Origin: Burkholderiaceae bacterium
GTDB taxonomy: Bacteria > Pseudomonadota > Gammaproteobacteria > Burkholderiales > Burkholderiaceae_C
Reading direction: 5' to 3'
NCBI GenBank assembly: GCA_022702125.1
Contig: JAKOND010000240.1
Location: forward strand, 1-33,204
Length of the DNA stretch: 33,204 bases
Shown one piece after another: positions 14,681 to 22,361 of this stretch (positions within the stretch are counted from its first letter, which is position 1; each line of letters begins with the position of its first letter). A program made the translations under genes and the position numbers. The notes below the pieces were generated by a model. The model saw nothing but the letters and a program-made list of their open reading frames with translations, ran no database searches and had not been told where the DNA came from.

Positions 14681-15376
14681 ATGAAACTGACACTCTTCAG
14701 CGGCGGTGCCGCGCAGGCCGTGGTGACCGGCCTGCAAACGGAATTCGAGGCGGCCCACGGCTGCACGCTGGCGCCGACCTTCGGCGCCGTCGGAACGATG
14801 CGCGACAAGCTGCTGGCAGGCGGGGAGTGCGACTTGCTCGTGCTGTCGGCCGCGCTGATCGAACAGCTCGCCCGGCAAGGGCACGTGGTGGACGGCAGCG
14901 CGCGCGATCTCGGGCCGGTGGCCACGGGCATCGCCGTGCCCGACGGCGCGGCGCCCGTCGCCGTGGGCACGCGCGAGGCGCTGAAAGAGACGCTGTCCGC
15001 CGCGCGCGGCCTGTACGTGCCGGACCTGGCCAAGTCCTCGGCCGGCATCCATATCGCCGGCATGCTGCAGGCGCTCGGGTTGGCGGAGGTGCTCGCCGGC
15101 CGCATCCGGGAGTTTCCGAACGGAGCCACCGCCATGCGCGAGATGGCGGCGGACGGCGGCGAAGGCCTGGTCGGCTGCACGCAAGTGACCGAGATCATGT
15201 ACACGCCGGGCGTCCGGCTCATCGGCGAACTGCCCGCGGAGCACGCGCTGCGCACCGTCTACACCGCGGCGGTCTGCACCCGATCCCGGGCGCCGGAACT
15301 GGCCGCGATGCTGGTCGATCGGTTGTCCGGCGCCGCGTCGTGGGACTTGCGCCGCCGCAGCGGCTTCGCCGTCTGA
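14681..15376 (+). CDS. ModA-like substrate-binding-domain protein lacking a signal peptide
   Basis: A 231-residue protein with the type 2 periplasmic-binding fold of molybdate/sulfate receptors (ModA family): first strand LTLFSGGAAQAVV, then FEAAHGCTLAPTFGAVGTMRDKLLAGGECDLLVLSA, and a closing GCTQVTEIMY segment near 167. It begins directly with the first beta strand, with no signal peptide, and no in-frame upstream start supplies one. It should therefore be cytoplasmic. It lies 31 bp after the molybdopterin subunit gene, which suggests a role linked to molybdenum supply, cofactor insertion or substrate binding. ATG 14681 has no clear SD, so translation may depend on the upstream gene. Confidence 0.8.
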   Translation: MKLTLFSGGAAQAVVTGLQTEFEAAHGCTLAPTFGAVGTMRDKLLAGGECDLLVLSAALIEQLARQGHVVDGSARDLGPVATGIAVPDGAAPVAVGTREALKETLSAARGLYVPDLAKSSAGIHIAGMLQALGLAEVLAGRIREFPNGATAMREMAADGGEGLVGCTQVTEIMYTPGVRLIGELPAEHALRTVYTAAVCTRSRAPELAAMLVDRLSGAASWDLRRRSGFAV

Positions 15377-15430
15377 ATCGGCCCTATCCGCCCTTTTCCT
15401 GTTTTCCGCCACAACCCGAAGGAGTTTCAC

Positions 15431-16309
15431 ATGCGTTTCGCAACCCTCGACCTGGACGGCAAGGCCGTTCCTGCCATCGTCTCGCCGGACGGCACCGGCT
15501 ATGCGCCCGTGTCCGGCTGGCTGGGCGCGGATTTCGATGGCGACATGGCCGATCTGATCGCCCGCTGCCCGCAGCCGGCCGGCCAGCCCGCGCCCGCCGA
15601 CTGGCAGCCGCTGGACGGCGTGCGCCTGCGCGCGCCGCTGATGCCTCGCCGCAACGTCTTCTGCGTCGGCAAGAACTACCACGAGCACGCCGCGGAATTC
15701 GCCCGCTCGGGCTTCGATACCTCGGCCGCCAAGGGCGAGACCGCGCCGGCCGCGCCGGTGGTCTTCACCAAGGCGCCGTCCACCGTCGTCGGCACCGGCG
15801 ACGAGGTGCTGTCCTTCTCGGATCTCACGCAGCAGCTCGACTACGAGGCGGAGCTGGCGGTGGTGATCGGCAAGCCCGGCCGGGGCATCCGTCCGGAAGA
15901 CGCCTGGGACCATGTCTGGGGCTACACCATCGTCAACGACGTGACCGCGCGGGACCTGCAGCAGAAGCACCGGCAGTGGTTCATCGGCAAGTCGATGGAC
16001 ACCTTCTGCCCGATGGGCCCGTGGATCGTGACGGCCGACGAGATCGATGCGACCGGCCTGCCGGTGAAGTGCTGGATCAACGGCGAGCTGCGCCAGGACG
16101 CCAACACCCGCGACCTGATCTTCGACATCCCGACCATCATCGCCACGCTCTCGGCCGGCATGGCGCTGCAGCCGGGCGACGTGATCGCCACGGGGACGCC
16201 GGCGGGCGTGGGCATCGGATTCACCCCGCCGCGCTTCCTGGCGCCGGGGGACCGGATGAAGATCGAGATCGGCGGCATCGGCATCCTCGAGAACCGCATC
16301 GCCGGCTGA
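15431..16309 (+). CDS. Fumarylacetoacetate hydrolase (FAH) family protein
   Basis: A 292-residue FAH-fold protein; the family hydrolyses C-C bonds of beta-diketo acids, decarboxylates oxaloacetate, or hydrates/isomerises dienoates. Metal ligands are Glu139 and Glu141 (DYEAE) and Asp170 (NDVTARD), and the active-site histidine is near residue 84-86 (NYHEH). The GDVIATGTPAGVG segment near the C-terminus is typical. AAGGAG stands seven bases before the ATG. Position after the hydroxylase suggests action on a ring-opened or diketo intermediate made downstream of hydroxylation. Confidence 0.93.
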   Translation: MRFATLDLDGKAVPAIVSPDGTGYAPVSGWLGADFDGDMADLIARCPQPAGQPAPADWQPLDGVRLRAPLMPRRNVFCVGKNYHEHAAEFARSGFDTSAAKGETAPAAPVVFTKAPSTVVGTGDEVLSFSDLTQQLDYEAELAVVIGKPGRGIRPEDAWDHVWGYTIVNDVTARDLQQKHRQWFIGKSMDTFCPMGPWIVTADEIDATGLPVKCWINGELRQDANTRDLIFDIPTIIATLSAGMALQPGDVIATGTPAGVGIGFTPPRFLAPGDRMKIEIGGIGILENRIAG

Positions 16310-16336
16310 CGCCGGCCGCGACGCAGGAGACAAGAC

Positions 16337-17323
16337 ATGCACCGCTACAGCCGCCGCAACTTCATCCGGTGCGCCACGCTGCCGGCCTGGGCCCCGCTCG
16401 GCATGCCGCTGCGTGCGCAGGAGGCGTACCCCGGCCGTCCGGTGACGGTCGTCGTGCCCTTTCCGCCGGGCGGCGTGGCCGACGCGGTGGGGCGTCCGGT
16501 GGCGGAGGCCATGGGGCGCTACCTCCAGCAGCCGATGGTGATCGAGAACAAGGGCGGGGCCGGGGGCGGTATCGGCATGGCGCAGGTCGCCCGGGCCCGG
16601 CCCGACGGCTACACGCTGCTGATGGCGTTGTCGTCCGTCGTGGTGCTTCCGGAGGCGGACCGGGTCATGCGCCGCACGCCCATGTTCGAGCTGAACCAGC
16701 TGGTGCCCATCGCCCGCTTCACGGCCGATCCCACGGTGCTGGTGGTGCGGGCCGACAGCCCCTGGAAGAGCTACGGGGAATTCGCCGCCTACGCGAAGTC
16801 GGCGCCGGGCAAGCTCACCTTCGGTTCGTCCGGCAACTACGGAACCATGCACGTCCCGATGGAGCAGTGGAAAGCCGCCACCGGCAGCTATCTGCTGCAT
16901 GTGCCCTACACCGGAGCCGGTCCCGCGGTGGTGGCCTTGCTGGCGGGCCAGATCGACGCGCTGTCCACAGGGCCGTCGAGCGTGGTGCAACAGGTGAAGG
17001 CCGGCCGGCTGCGCGCCCTGGCGCACTGGGGCGAGGGCCGGCTGGCGGTGCTGCCGGAGGTGCCCAGCCTGCGGGAACTCGGCGTGCCCATCGCCTACTC
17101 GCAGTGGTCCGGACTGTTCGCGCCTGCCGGGACGCCCCCGGAGACGCTGGCCAGGCTCGGGGAGGCCGCGCGATTCGCGGCGCAGGATGCCCGGGCGGGG
17201 CAGGCCCTGGCGGCGGCCGGCAGCGTTTTCCAATTCCAGGATGCGGCGGAATTCGGCCGCTTCGTGCAGTCCGATGCGCAGGCCATGGCGCGCGTGGTGC
17301 AGCGCATCGGCAAGGTCGAATGA
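16337..17323 (+). CDS. Bug-family periplasmic receptor with Tat-like N-terminus
   Basis: A 328-residue TctC/Bug receptor: YPGRPVTVVVPFPPGGVADAV near 31-50, IENKGGAGGGIG near 69-80, PDGYTLLMAL near 90-99 and HVPYTGAGPAVV near 185. The N-terminus MHRYSRRNFIRCATLP fits the twin-arginine SRRxFI pattern, unusual for a family that mostly uses Sec signals. AGGAGAC precedes the ATG, and the gap to the FAH gene is 27 bp, so it closes the cluster that starts at 11096. Two different Bug receptors bracketing one catabolic cluster suggest related ligands or one uptake and one sensing role. No permease genes are present. Confidence 0.9.
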   Translation: MHRYSRRNFIRCATLPAWAPLGMPLRAQEAYPGRPVTVVVPFPPGGVADAVGRPVAEAMGRYLQQPMVIENKGGAGGGIGMAQVARARPDGYTLLMALSSVVVLPEADRVMRRTPMFELNQLVPIARFTADPTVLVVRADSPWKSYGEFAAYAKSAPGKLTFGSSGNYGTMHVPMEQWKAATGSYLLHVPYTGAGPAVVALLAGQIDALSTGPSSVVQQVKAGRLRALAHWGEGRLAVLPEVPSLRELGVPIAYSQWSGLFAPAGTPPETLARLGEAARFAAQDARAGQALAAAGSVFQFQDAAEFGRFVQSDAQAMARVVQRIGKVE

Positions 17324-17432
17324 GGACGAACGCCGCCGGCAATCGACTTGCGTCGGGAGGCGCGGGGCCCCATCCGCCGAACGGCCGGGGACGCTCGGCC
17401 TCGCGCCATGCCCAGGCGTAATGCGCAACCGG

Positions 17433-17438
17433 TATAGT
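17433..17438 (+). promoter_or_regulatory. Candidate -10 box upstream of the MgtC-family gene
   Basis: TATAGT stands out in very GC-rich surroundings 110 bases before the ATG at 17549. No good -35 match lies 16-18 bases upstream, so the promoter would be weak or activator-dependent. It would start the transcript just before the hairpins at 17446-17512. Confidence 0.35.
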
Positions 17439-17445
17439 TTTTGCA

Positions 17446-17512
17446 CGGGCGCATGCGCGCCCGGCCCGCGGCAGGCAGGTCGCTCGACACGGAAGGGCGG
17501 ACGCCTGCCTGC
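17446..17512 (+). promoter_or_regulatory. Two-hairpin structured leader of the MgtC-family gene
   Basis: Two perfect inverted repeats occur in tandem: CGGGCGC/GCGCCCG (17446-17452 with 17457-17463, four-base loop) and GCAGGCAGG/CCTGCCTGC (17471-17479 with 17504-17512, 24-base loop). They lie between the TATAGT box and the ATG at 17549. Leaders of mgtC and mgtA genes in enterobacteria are known to regulate in response to Mg2+ or ATP/proline; a similar role here is only an analogy. The MgtC start itself lacks a clear SD. Confidence 0.45.
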
Positions 17513-17548
17513 TCCATCGCACGCGGGGTCCGCAATCAACACGAGCCT

Positions 17549-18265
17549 ATGGTCGCGCTGCAAAACATCAGTTGGAATTCCCTGCTCGACACCCTGGTGA
17601 GCCTGACCACCGCCTTCGTCCTGGGCGCGGTGATCGGCCTGGAGCGGCAGTACCGGCAGCGCACGGCGGGGCTGCGCACCAACGTGCTGGTGGCGGTGGG
17701 CGCGAGCGTCTTCGTGGACATGGCGAACCGGCTGCACGGGCACGACGGCGCGGTGCATGTGGTGGCCTACGTGGTTTCGGGCATCGGCTTCCTGGGCGCC
17801 GGGGTCATCATGCGCGAGGAGGGCAACGTGCGGGGGCTCAACACCGCGGCCACGCTTTGGGGCTCGGCGGCGGTGGGGGCGGCGGCGGGCGCCGACCTCC
17901 TCCTGGAGGCGGCCCTGGCCACCTTCTTCGTGCTGGCGGCCAACACCCTGCTGCGGCCCGTCGTCAACGCCATCAACCGCAAGCCGCTGGAGGGCGAGTC
18001 GGTGGAGGTGACGAACACGGTCTACGTGATCGCCGAACGCGCGCACCAGAAGAAGGTCATGGCCCGGCTCGAAGAGGAACTGGAGCGCCACAGCTATCCG
18101 GCGCGCGACCTCGGCCTGCACGCCTTCGGGCAGGACGAGGTCGAGATCGAGGCCACCCTGGCCTCCACCTCGGTGCCGGGCGACGAGCTCGACGCCCTGG
18201 TGCAGCGGCTTGCCGCGCTGCCCGCGGTCCGGCAGGCGTTCTGGAGCCCGAGCACCACGGACTGA
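17549..18265 (+). CDS. MgtC/SapB-family inner-membrane protein
   Basis: A 238-residue protein. Residues ~15-145 form the MgtC/SapB membrane domain with four or five hydrophobic helices and the family segments GAVIGLERQYRQRTAGLRTN (about 26-45), VVSGIGFLGAGVIMRE and RGLNTAATLW. The C-terminal ~90 residues form a soluble ACT-like domain with alternating strands. MgtC proteins affect survival at low Mg2+ and regulate F-type ATPase or phosphate uptake in some species; the biochemical activity is not settled. It is a single gene between the Mo-hydroxylase cluster and the cyo operon. The first ATG giving the usual N-terminus is at 17549. Confidence 0.9.
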   Translation: MVALQNISWNSLLDTLVSLTTAFVLGAVIGLERQYRQRTAGLRTNVLVAVGASVFVDMANRLHGHDGAVHVVAYVVSGIGFLGAGVIMREEGNVRGLNTAATLWGSAAVGAAAGADLLLEAALATFFVLAANTLLRPVVNAINRKPLEGESVEVTNTVYVIAERAHQKKVMARLEEELERHSYPARDLGLHAFGQDEVEIEATLASTSVPGDELDALVQRLAALPAVRQAFWSPSTTD

Positions 18266-18270
18266 CCGCC

Positions 18271-18298
18271 GGGGCGCGGGCCGATCGCCGGCGCCCGC
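18271..18298 (+). terminator. GC hairpin after the MgtC-family gene
   Basis: GGGCGC (18272-18277) pairs with GCGCCC (18291-18296); an alternative GCGGGC/GCCCGC register exists. It follows the MgtC stop by about six bases. Only TT follows, so it is at best a weak intrinsic terminator. Confidence 0.3.
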
Positions 18299-18303
18299 TT
18301 ACG

Positions 18304-18358
18304 GATGGATGCACGGGACCGGGTCGGCATCCCCGACCATGCTGCGCCTGCATCCATC
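18304..18358 (+). promoter_or_regulatory. Nested inverted repeats in the cyoA leader
   Basis: GATGGATGCA (18304-18313) and TGCATCCATC (18349-18358) are perfect 10-bp complements. Inside them GGTCGG (18322-18327) and CCGACC (18333-18338) form a second stem with a five-base loop. The structure ends 22 bases before the cyoA ATG at 18381, which has no evident SD. It could be a two-stem RNA element controlling translation or a dyad operator for the cyo operon. No promoter consensus was recognised in the 115-bp gap. Confidence 0.45.
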
Positions 18359-18380
18359 ACATACCGACCCACAACAACCG

Positions 18381-19283
18381 ATGAAGCACAGACGATTCCG
18401 CGCGATCCTGGCGGCGGCGCTGCCCTGGCTGCTGCAAGGCTGCGGCGCGCTCGGCCACGGCTTCCTGAACGCCCAGGGACCGGTCGCGGCGCACGAGCGG
18501 CATTTCTTCCTGATCGTGTGCGGCATCCTGGTGTTCGTGGCGCTGCCGGTGCTGGTCCTCGTGCCGCTGATCGCCTGGCACTACCGCCTGTCCAACACGC
18601 ACCACGCGTACCGACCGAAGTGGGCCTTCTCCTGGACGCTCGAAGGCTTCATCTGGATTCCGCCGGTGGGCATCGTCGTGCTGCTGGCCTTCCTGCTGTG
18701 GCCGGCGACGCAACGGGACGATCCCTACACCCGCCTCGCCGAGCGCGGGGTGCCGATCCGCGTGCAGGCCATCGGGCTCGACTGGAAATGGGTGTTCGTC
18801 TACCCCGAGCAGGGCATCGCCACGGTCAACGAACTCGCGGTGCCGACCGGACGCGCGGTGCAGGTCGAACTCACCAGCGGCACGGTGATGCAGTCGATGC
18901 TGCTGCCGCAGCTGGCGGGACAGATCTACGCCATGGCGGGCATGAAGACCCGGCTCAATTTCGCGGCCGACCGGGACGGCCGCTACCTCGGCCAGAACAC
19001 GCAGTTCAACGGAGAGGGCTTCGCGCACCAGAAGTTCGACGTGGTGGCGATGCCGGACGACGCCTACCGGGCGTGGCTGGCGCGGGCCCGGGCCGCCGAC
19101 CGGCCGCTCGACGCGGACGCGTGGCGGGCCCTGTCCGCGCGGGGCGTCGCGCCGCCCGGCGTCTATTCCGCCGTGCCGCCGGGATTCTTCGAGCGGGTGA
19201 TGGCCGAGACCGCCGGGCAGTCCCACGCGCATGCCCATGCGCAGGCCTCCGCCCGAGCGCCCGCCGCCGGAGCCATGCGATGA
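18381..19283 (+). CDS. cyoA: Cytochrome bo-type ubiquinol oxidase subunit II
   Basis: A 300-residue subunit II of a quinol-type heme-copper oxidase. A lipoprotein signal ends in the lipobox LLQGC (Cys21), followed by two membrane helices (about 42-66 and 88-110) and a periplasmic cupredoxin domain. The domain has SGTVMQSMLLPQLAGQIYAMAGM, as in CyoA, and lacks the Cys/His/Met set of a CuA centre, which marks it as a quinol rather than cytochrome c oxidase. The end has a His/Ala-rich tail (SHAHAHAHAQA). It overlaps cyoB by ATGA. This gene opens an eight-gene operon. Confidence 0.94.
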   Translation: MKHRRFRAILAAALPWLLQGCGALGHGFLNAQGPVAAHERHFFLIVCGILVFVALPVLVLVPLIAWHYRLSNTHHAYRPKWAFSWTLEGFIWIPPVGIVVLLAFLLWPATQRDDPYTRLAERGVPIRVQAIGLDWKWVFVYPEQGIATVNELAVPTGRAVQVELTSGTVMQSMLLPQLAGQIYAMAGMKTRLNFAADRDGRYLGQNTQFNGEGFAHQKFDVVAMPDDAYRAWLARARAADRPLDADAWRALSARGVAPPGVYSAVPPGFFERVMAETAGQSHAHAHAQASARAPAAGAMR

Positions 19284-21394
19284 ACGACCTGCCGCATTCC
19301 GCCGCTCCTACCGTTCCCGCCGCCTGGTCGGGGCTGCTCGGCCGCCTCGCCTGGCAGGACCTGCCCTTCGTGCGCGCCTGGCAGGACCCGAGCGCCGACG
19401 AGCTCATCGCCGCCGGCGCGGCGCTGATGGTCGTCGCCGGCGCGGCCGCGGCCGTCTTCCTGCTGAGCCGCCACCGGCTGTGGCGGGCGCTCTGGTCGCG
19501 GTGGCTGACCAGCCTCGACCACAAGAGGATCGGCATCATGTACATCGCGGTCGCGTTCGTGATGCTGTCGCGCGCGGTGGCGGAGGCGGTCCTGATGCGG
19601 ATGCACCAGGCCGCCGCCGTGGGCGATCCGGGCATCGTGTCCGCGGACCATTTCGCGCAGCTCTTCTCCACGCACGGCACGATCATGATCTTCTTCATGG
19701 CGATGCCGTTCCTGACGGGCCTGATCAACTACGTGCTGCCGCTGCAGATCGGCGCGCGCGACATGGCCTTCCCGTGGGCGAATTCCGTCGCGCTGTGGCT
19801 CACGGCGGGCGCGGCCGGGCTGATGATGGCCAGCCTGGTGGTCGGCCGCTTCTCCACCGGCGGCTGGACCGGCTATCCGCCCTACACCGAACTCGCCTTC
19901 AGCCCCGACGTCGGGCCGGACTACTGGATCTGGGCGGTGTCGCTCGGCTCGGTCGGCACGACCATCGCCGGCATCAACATCGCCTGCACGATCTTCAAGC
20001 TCCGCGCGCCGGGCATGGGCTACCTGCGGATGCCGCTGTTCTGCTGGACCAGCCTGTGCACCGCCATCCTGATGGTGTTCGCGATGCCGCCGCTCACCGT
20101 CGCGACCGCGCTGCTCGCGCTCGACCGCTACCTCGGGTTCCACTTCTTCACCAACGACCTGGGCGGCAACGTGATGAACTACGCCAACCTGTTCTGGCTG
20201 TTCGGCCATCCCGAGGTCTACATCCTGATCCTGCCGGCCTTCGGCATCTATTCCGAGGTGGTCTCGACCTTCTCGACCAAGACGCTCTACGGCTACGCCT
20301 CGCTGGTGGCCGCGACGATGGTGATCGCGGTGCTGAGCTTCACCGTCTGGGTGCACCATTTCTTCACGATGGGGCAGTCCTCCCACATCAACGCGGTGTT
20401 CGGCATCGCCACCATGACCATCGGCGTGCCGACCGGCGTGAAGATCTACGACTGGATCTGGACGATGTTCCGGGGCGAGGTGCGCTTCACCGTGCCGATG
20501 CTCTACTCGCTCGCCTTCATGATGACCTTCGTGATCGGCGGCTTCACCGGCATCGTCCTGGCCATCCCGTCGCTCGATTACATGGTGCACAACACCCTGT
20601 TCCTGGTCGCGCATTTCCACAACATGCTGATCCCGGGCCTGCTCTACGGCATGCTGGCCGGCTACACCTACTGGTTCCCCAAGGCCTTCGGCTTCCGGCT
20701 GAACGAGCGCTGGGGCCGGATCGCGTGCGGCGGCTGGGTGCTGGGCTTCTACCTGGCGTTCATGCCGCTCTATGTGCTGGGGGCGAGCGGCATGGCGCGG
20801 CGAAGCTCCGAGATCCTCAACCCGGCGTTCCGGCCGTGGCTGTACGTGGCGCTCGCCGGCGGCCTGGTGCTGCTCGCGGCGCTGGCGGCGCTGTTCGCGC
20901 AGCTGTGGGTCAGCATCCGCGAGCGCGACGGGAATCGCGTCTCCGCCGGCGATCCCTGGGACGGCCGGAGCCTGGAATGGTCGACGTCCGCCCCGCCGCC
21001 CGAGTACAACTTCGCGACGCTGCCGCGCGTCGGGGGGCGCGATGCCTTCTACAACGGCAAGCGCCGGGACGGCTGGTACCGCGAAGCGCCACGGTACGAG
21101 GCGATCGCGGTCCCCCGCAACAGCATGGGCGGCCCCGCCATCGGCCTGTCGGCGGCGGCGGGCGCTTTCGGCCTGGTGTGGCACATCGGTTGGCTGGCCA
21201 TCGCCGGCGGACTCCTGGCGGTCGGGTGGCTCGTCGCGCGCAGCTTCGTCCGGGACACCGAGCGGACCATCCCCGCGGCCGAGGTCGCGGCGACCGAGCG
21301 CCGCTGGCATGACGCCCTGCGCCGGGCGCGGCCCGTCCCGCGCCAGCAGGAGATGGAGCCCCGCAACCAGGGCCTGGCGGAGATCGCGCCATGA
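19280..21394 (+). CDS. cyoB: Cytochrome bo-type ubiquinol oxidase subunit I
   Basis: A 704-residue catalytic subunit with about 15 membrane helices. Heme and copper ligands are all present: His132 (low-spin heme), His310 with the cross-linked Tyr314 (GHPEVY), His359 and His360 (VWVHHFF), His445 and His447 (HFHNML). Proton-path residues Glu312, Lys388 and Asp161 are kept. The quinone-site set of E. coli CyoB (Arg71, Asp75, His98, Gln101) appears as Arg98, Glu102, His124 and Gln127, so the Asp is replaced by Glu. It reduces oxygen to water with quinol and pumps protons. Start and stop overlap cyoA and cyoC as ATGA. Confidence 0.95.
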   Translation: MNDLPHSAAPTVPAAWSGLLGRLAWQDLPFVRAWQDPSADELIAAGAALMVVAGAAAAVFLLSRHRLWRALWSRWLTSLDHKRIGIMYIAVAFVMLSRAVAEAVLMRMHQAAAVGDPGIVSADHFAQLFSTHGTIMIFFMAMPFLTGLINYVLPLQIGARDMAFPWANSVALWLTAGAAGLMMASLVVGRFSTGGWTGYPPYTELAFSPDVGPDYWIWAVSLGSVGTTIAGINIACTIFKLRAPGMGYLRMPLFCWTSLCTAILMVFAMPPLTVATALLALDRYLGFHFFTNDLGGNVMNYANLFWLFGHPEVYILILPAFGIYSEVVSTFSTKTLYGYASLVAATMVIAVLSFTVWVHHFFTMGQSSHINAVFGIATMTIGVPTGVKIYDWIWTMFRGEVRFTVPMLYSLAFMMTFVIGGFTGIVLAIPSLDYMVHNTLFLVAHFHNMLIPGLLYGMLAGYTYWFPKAFGFRLNERWGRIACGGWVLGFYLAFMPLYVLGASGMARRSSEILNPAFRPWLYVALAGGLVLLAALAALFAQLWVSIRERDGNRVSAGDPWDGRSLEWSTSAPPPEYNFATLPRVGGRDAFYNGKRRDGWYREAPRYEAIAVPRNSMGGPAIGLSAAAGAFGLVWHIGWLAIAGGLLAVGWLVARSFVRDTERTIPAAEVAATERRWHDALRRARPVPRQQEMEPRNQGLAEIAP

Positions 21395-22020
21395 CCGGCC
21401 CGATGCCGCGCCCCGCCGGCATCGGCCGGGCCGCCGACGATCCGCCGGAGGACGCCAGGACGGAGAGCGCGATCTTCGGCTTCTGGCTCTTCATGATGAG
21501 CGACGCGCTGGTCTTCGCGCTGCTCTTCGCCGTCTACGGCACGATGGTGTCCGCCACCGTGGGCGGGCCCAGCCCGGCGAGCGAATTCCGCATGGGCCCC
21601 GCCTTCGTCGAGACGGTGCTGCTGCTGACCAGCAGCCTGACCTTCGGCATGGCGGCGCTCTCGATGAAGCACGACGGCGGCGCGCGCGGGCCGCTCCTCG
21701 GCTGGCTGGCCGCGACGCTGGCGCTGGCCGTCGCGTTCCTCGTCCTGGAAGCGCGCGATTTCGCGACCATGTTCTCGCACGGCGCCCACCCGACGCGCAG
21801 CGGCTTCCTCTCGGCCTTCTTCGCCCTGGTGCCGCTCCACGGGCTGCACGTGCTGGCGGGCTGCCTGTGGCTGCTGGTGATGGTGGCGCAGGCGCTGGTC
21901 CACGGGCTGGACGCGCGGACGCGGATCAACCTCCTGCGCCTGAGCCTGTTCTGGCACTTCCTCGGCATCGTCTGGGTCGCGGTCGTCTCGGTCGTCTACC
22001 TGCAGGGGCTGATCCCATGA
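21391..22020 (+). CDS. cyoC: Cytochrome bo-type ubiquinol oxidase subunit III
   Basis: A 209-residue, five-helix protein of the CyoC/CoxC family (helices near 30-50, 72-92, 103-122, 138-160, 182-205). FGFWLFMMSDALVFALLFAVY and LFWHFLGIVWV are family-typical. It stabilises the oxidase and has no redox centres. Overlaps at both ends (ATGA with cyoB and cyoD) show strict co-translation. Confidence 0.93.
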   Translation: MTGPMPRPAGIGRAADDPPEDARTESAIFGFWLFMMSDALVFALLFAVYGTMVSATVGGPSPASEFRMGPAFVETVLLLTSSLTFGMAALSMKHDGGARGPLLGWLAATLALAVAFLVLEARDFATMFSHGAHPTRSGFLSAFFALVPLHGLHVLAGCLWLLVMVAQALVHGLDARTRINLLRLSLFWHFLGIVWVAVVSVVYLQGLIP

Positions 22021-22319
22021 CGGAGCGCGGGCGCGAGACCCGGACCTACCTGATCGGCTACGCCGTGGCGCTGGCGCTCACGGCCCTGGCGTTCGCGGCG
22101 GTGCGGTGGCCGCATTTCCCGGCGCGGACCGTGTTCGGCATCGTGCTGTCGCTCGGCCTGCTGCAGGTGGTGGTGCAGTTCCGGTGCTTCCTGCACATCG
22201 GCTTGCGGCGCTCCTCGCGGGCGGACCTGCTGCTGGTGCTCTTCTCGGCGCTGATCATCGCGCTGATGGTGTCGGGGACGCTGGTGGTCCTGTTCAACCT
22301 GCGCGACCGGATGATGTGA
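22017..22319 (+). CDS. cyoD: Cytochrome bo-type ubiquinol oxidase subunit IV
   Basis: A 100-residue protein with three membrane helices (about 12-30, 40-58, 70-94), the size and topology of CyoD. The conserved middle motif LLQVVVQFRCFLHI corresponds to the family's QxxVHLxxFLH segment. It assists assembly of the CuB/heme centre. It starts by ATGA overlap with cyoC. The heme O synthase gene cyoE, often the next gene, is missing here; a GMC oxidoreductase gene follows after 42 bp instead. Confidence 0.92.
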   Translation: MTERGRETRTYLIGYAVALALTALAFAAVRWPHFPARTVFGIVLSLGLLQVVVQFRCFLHIGLRRSSRADLLLVLFSALIIALMVSGTLVVLFNLRDRMM

Positions 22320-22361
22320 ACGCGCCGCCGGGCGCCGTAACCCACGAAAGCGAGAACCCGA

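Noticed and set aside
14657-18121. Very long minus-strand open frame of over 1100 codons opposite the hydrolase, Bug and MgtC genes
   Set aside because: It is antisense to clear family members and has the His/Arg/Gly/Ala-rich composition of GC-rich shadow frames; no domain is recognisable.
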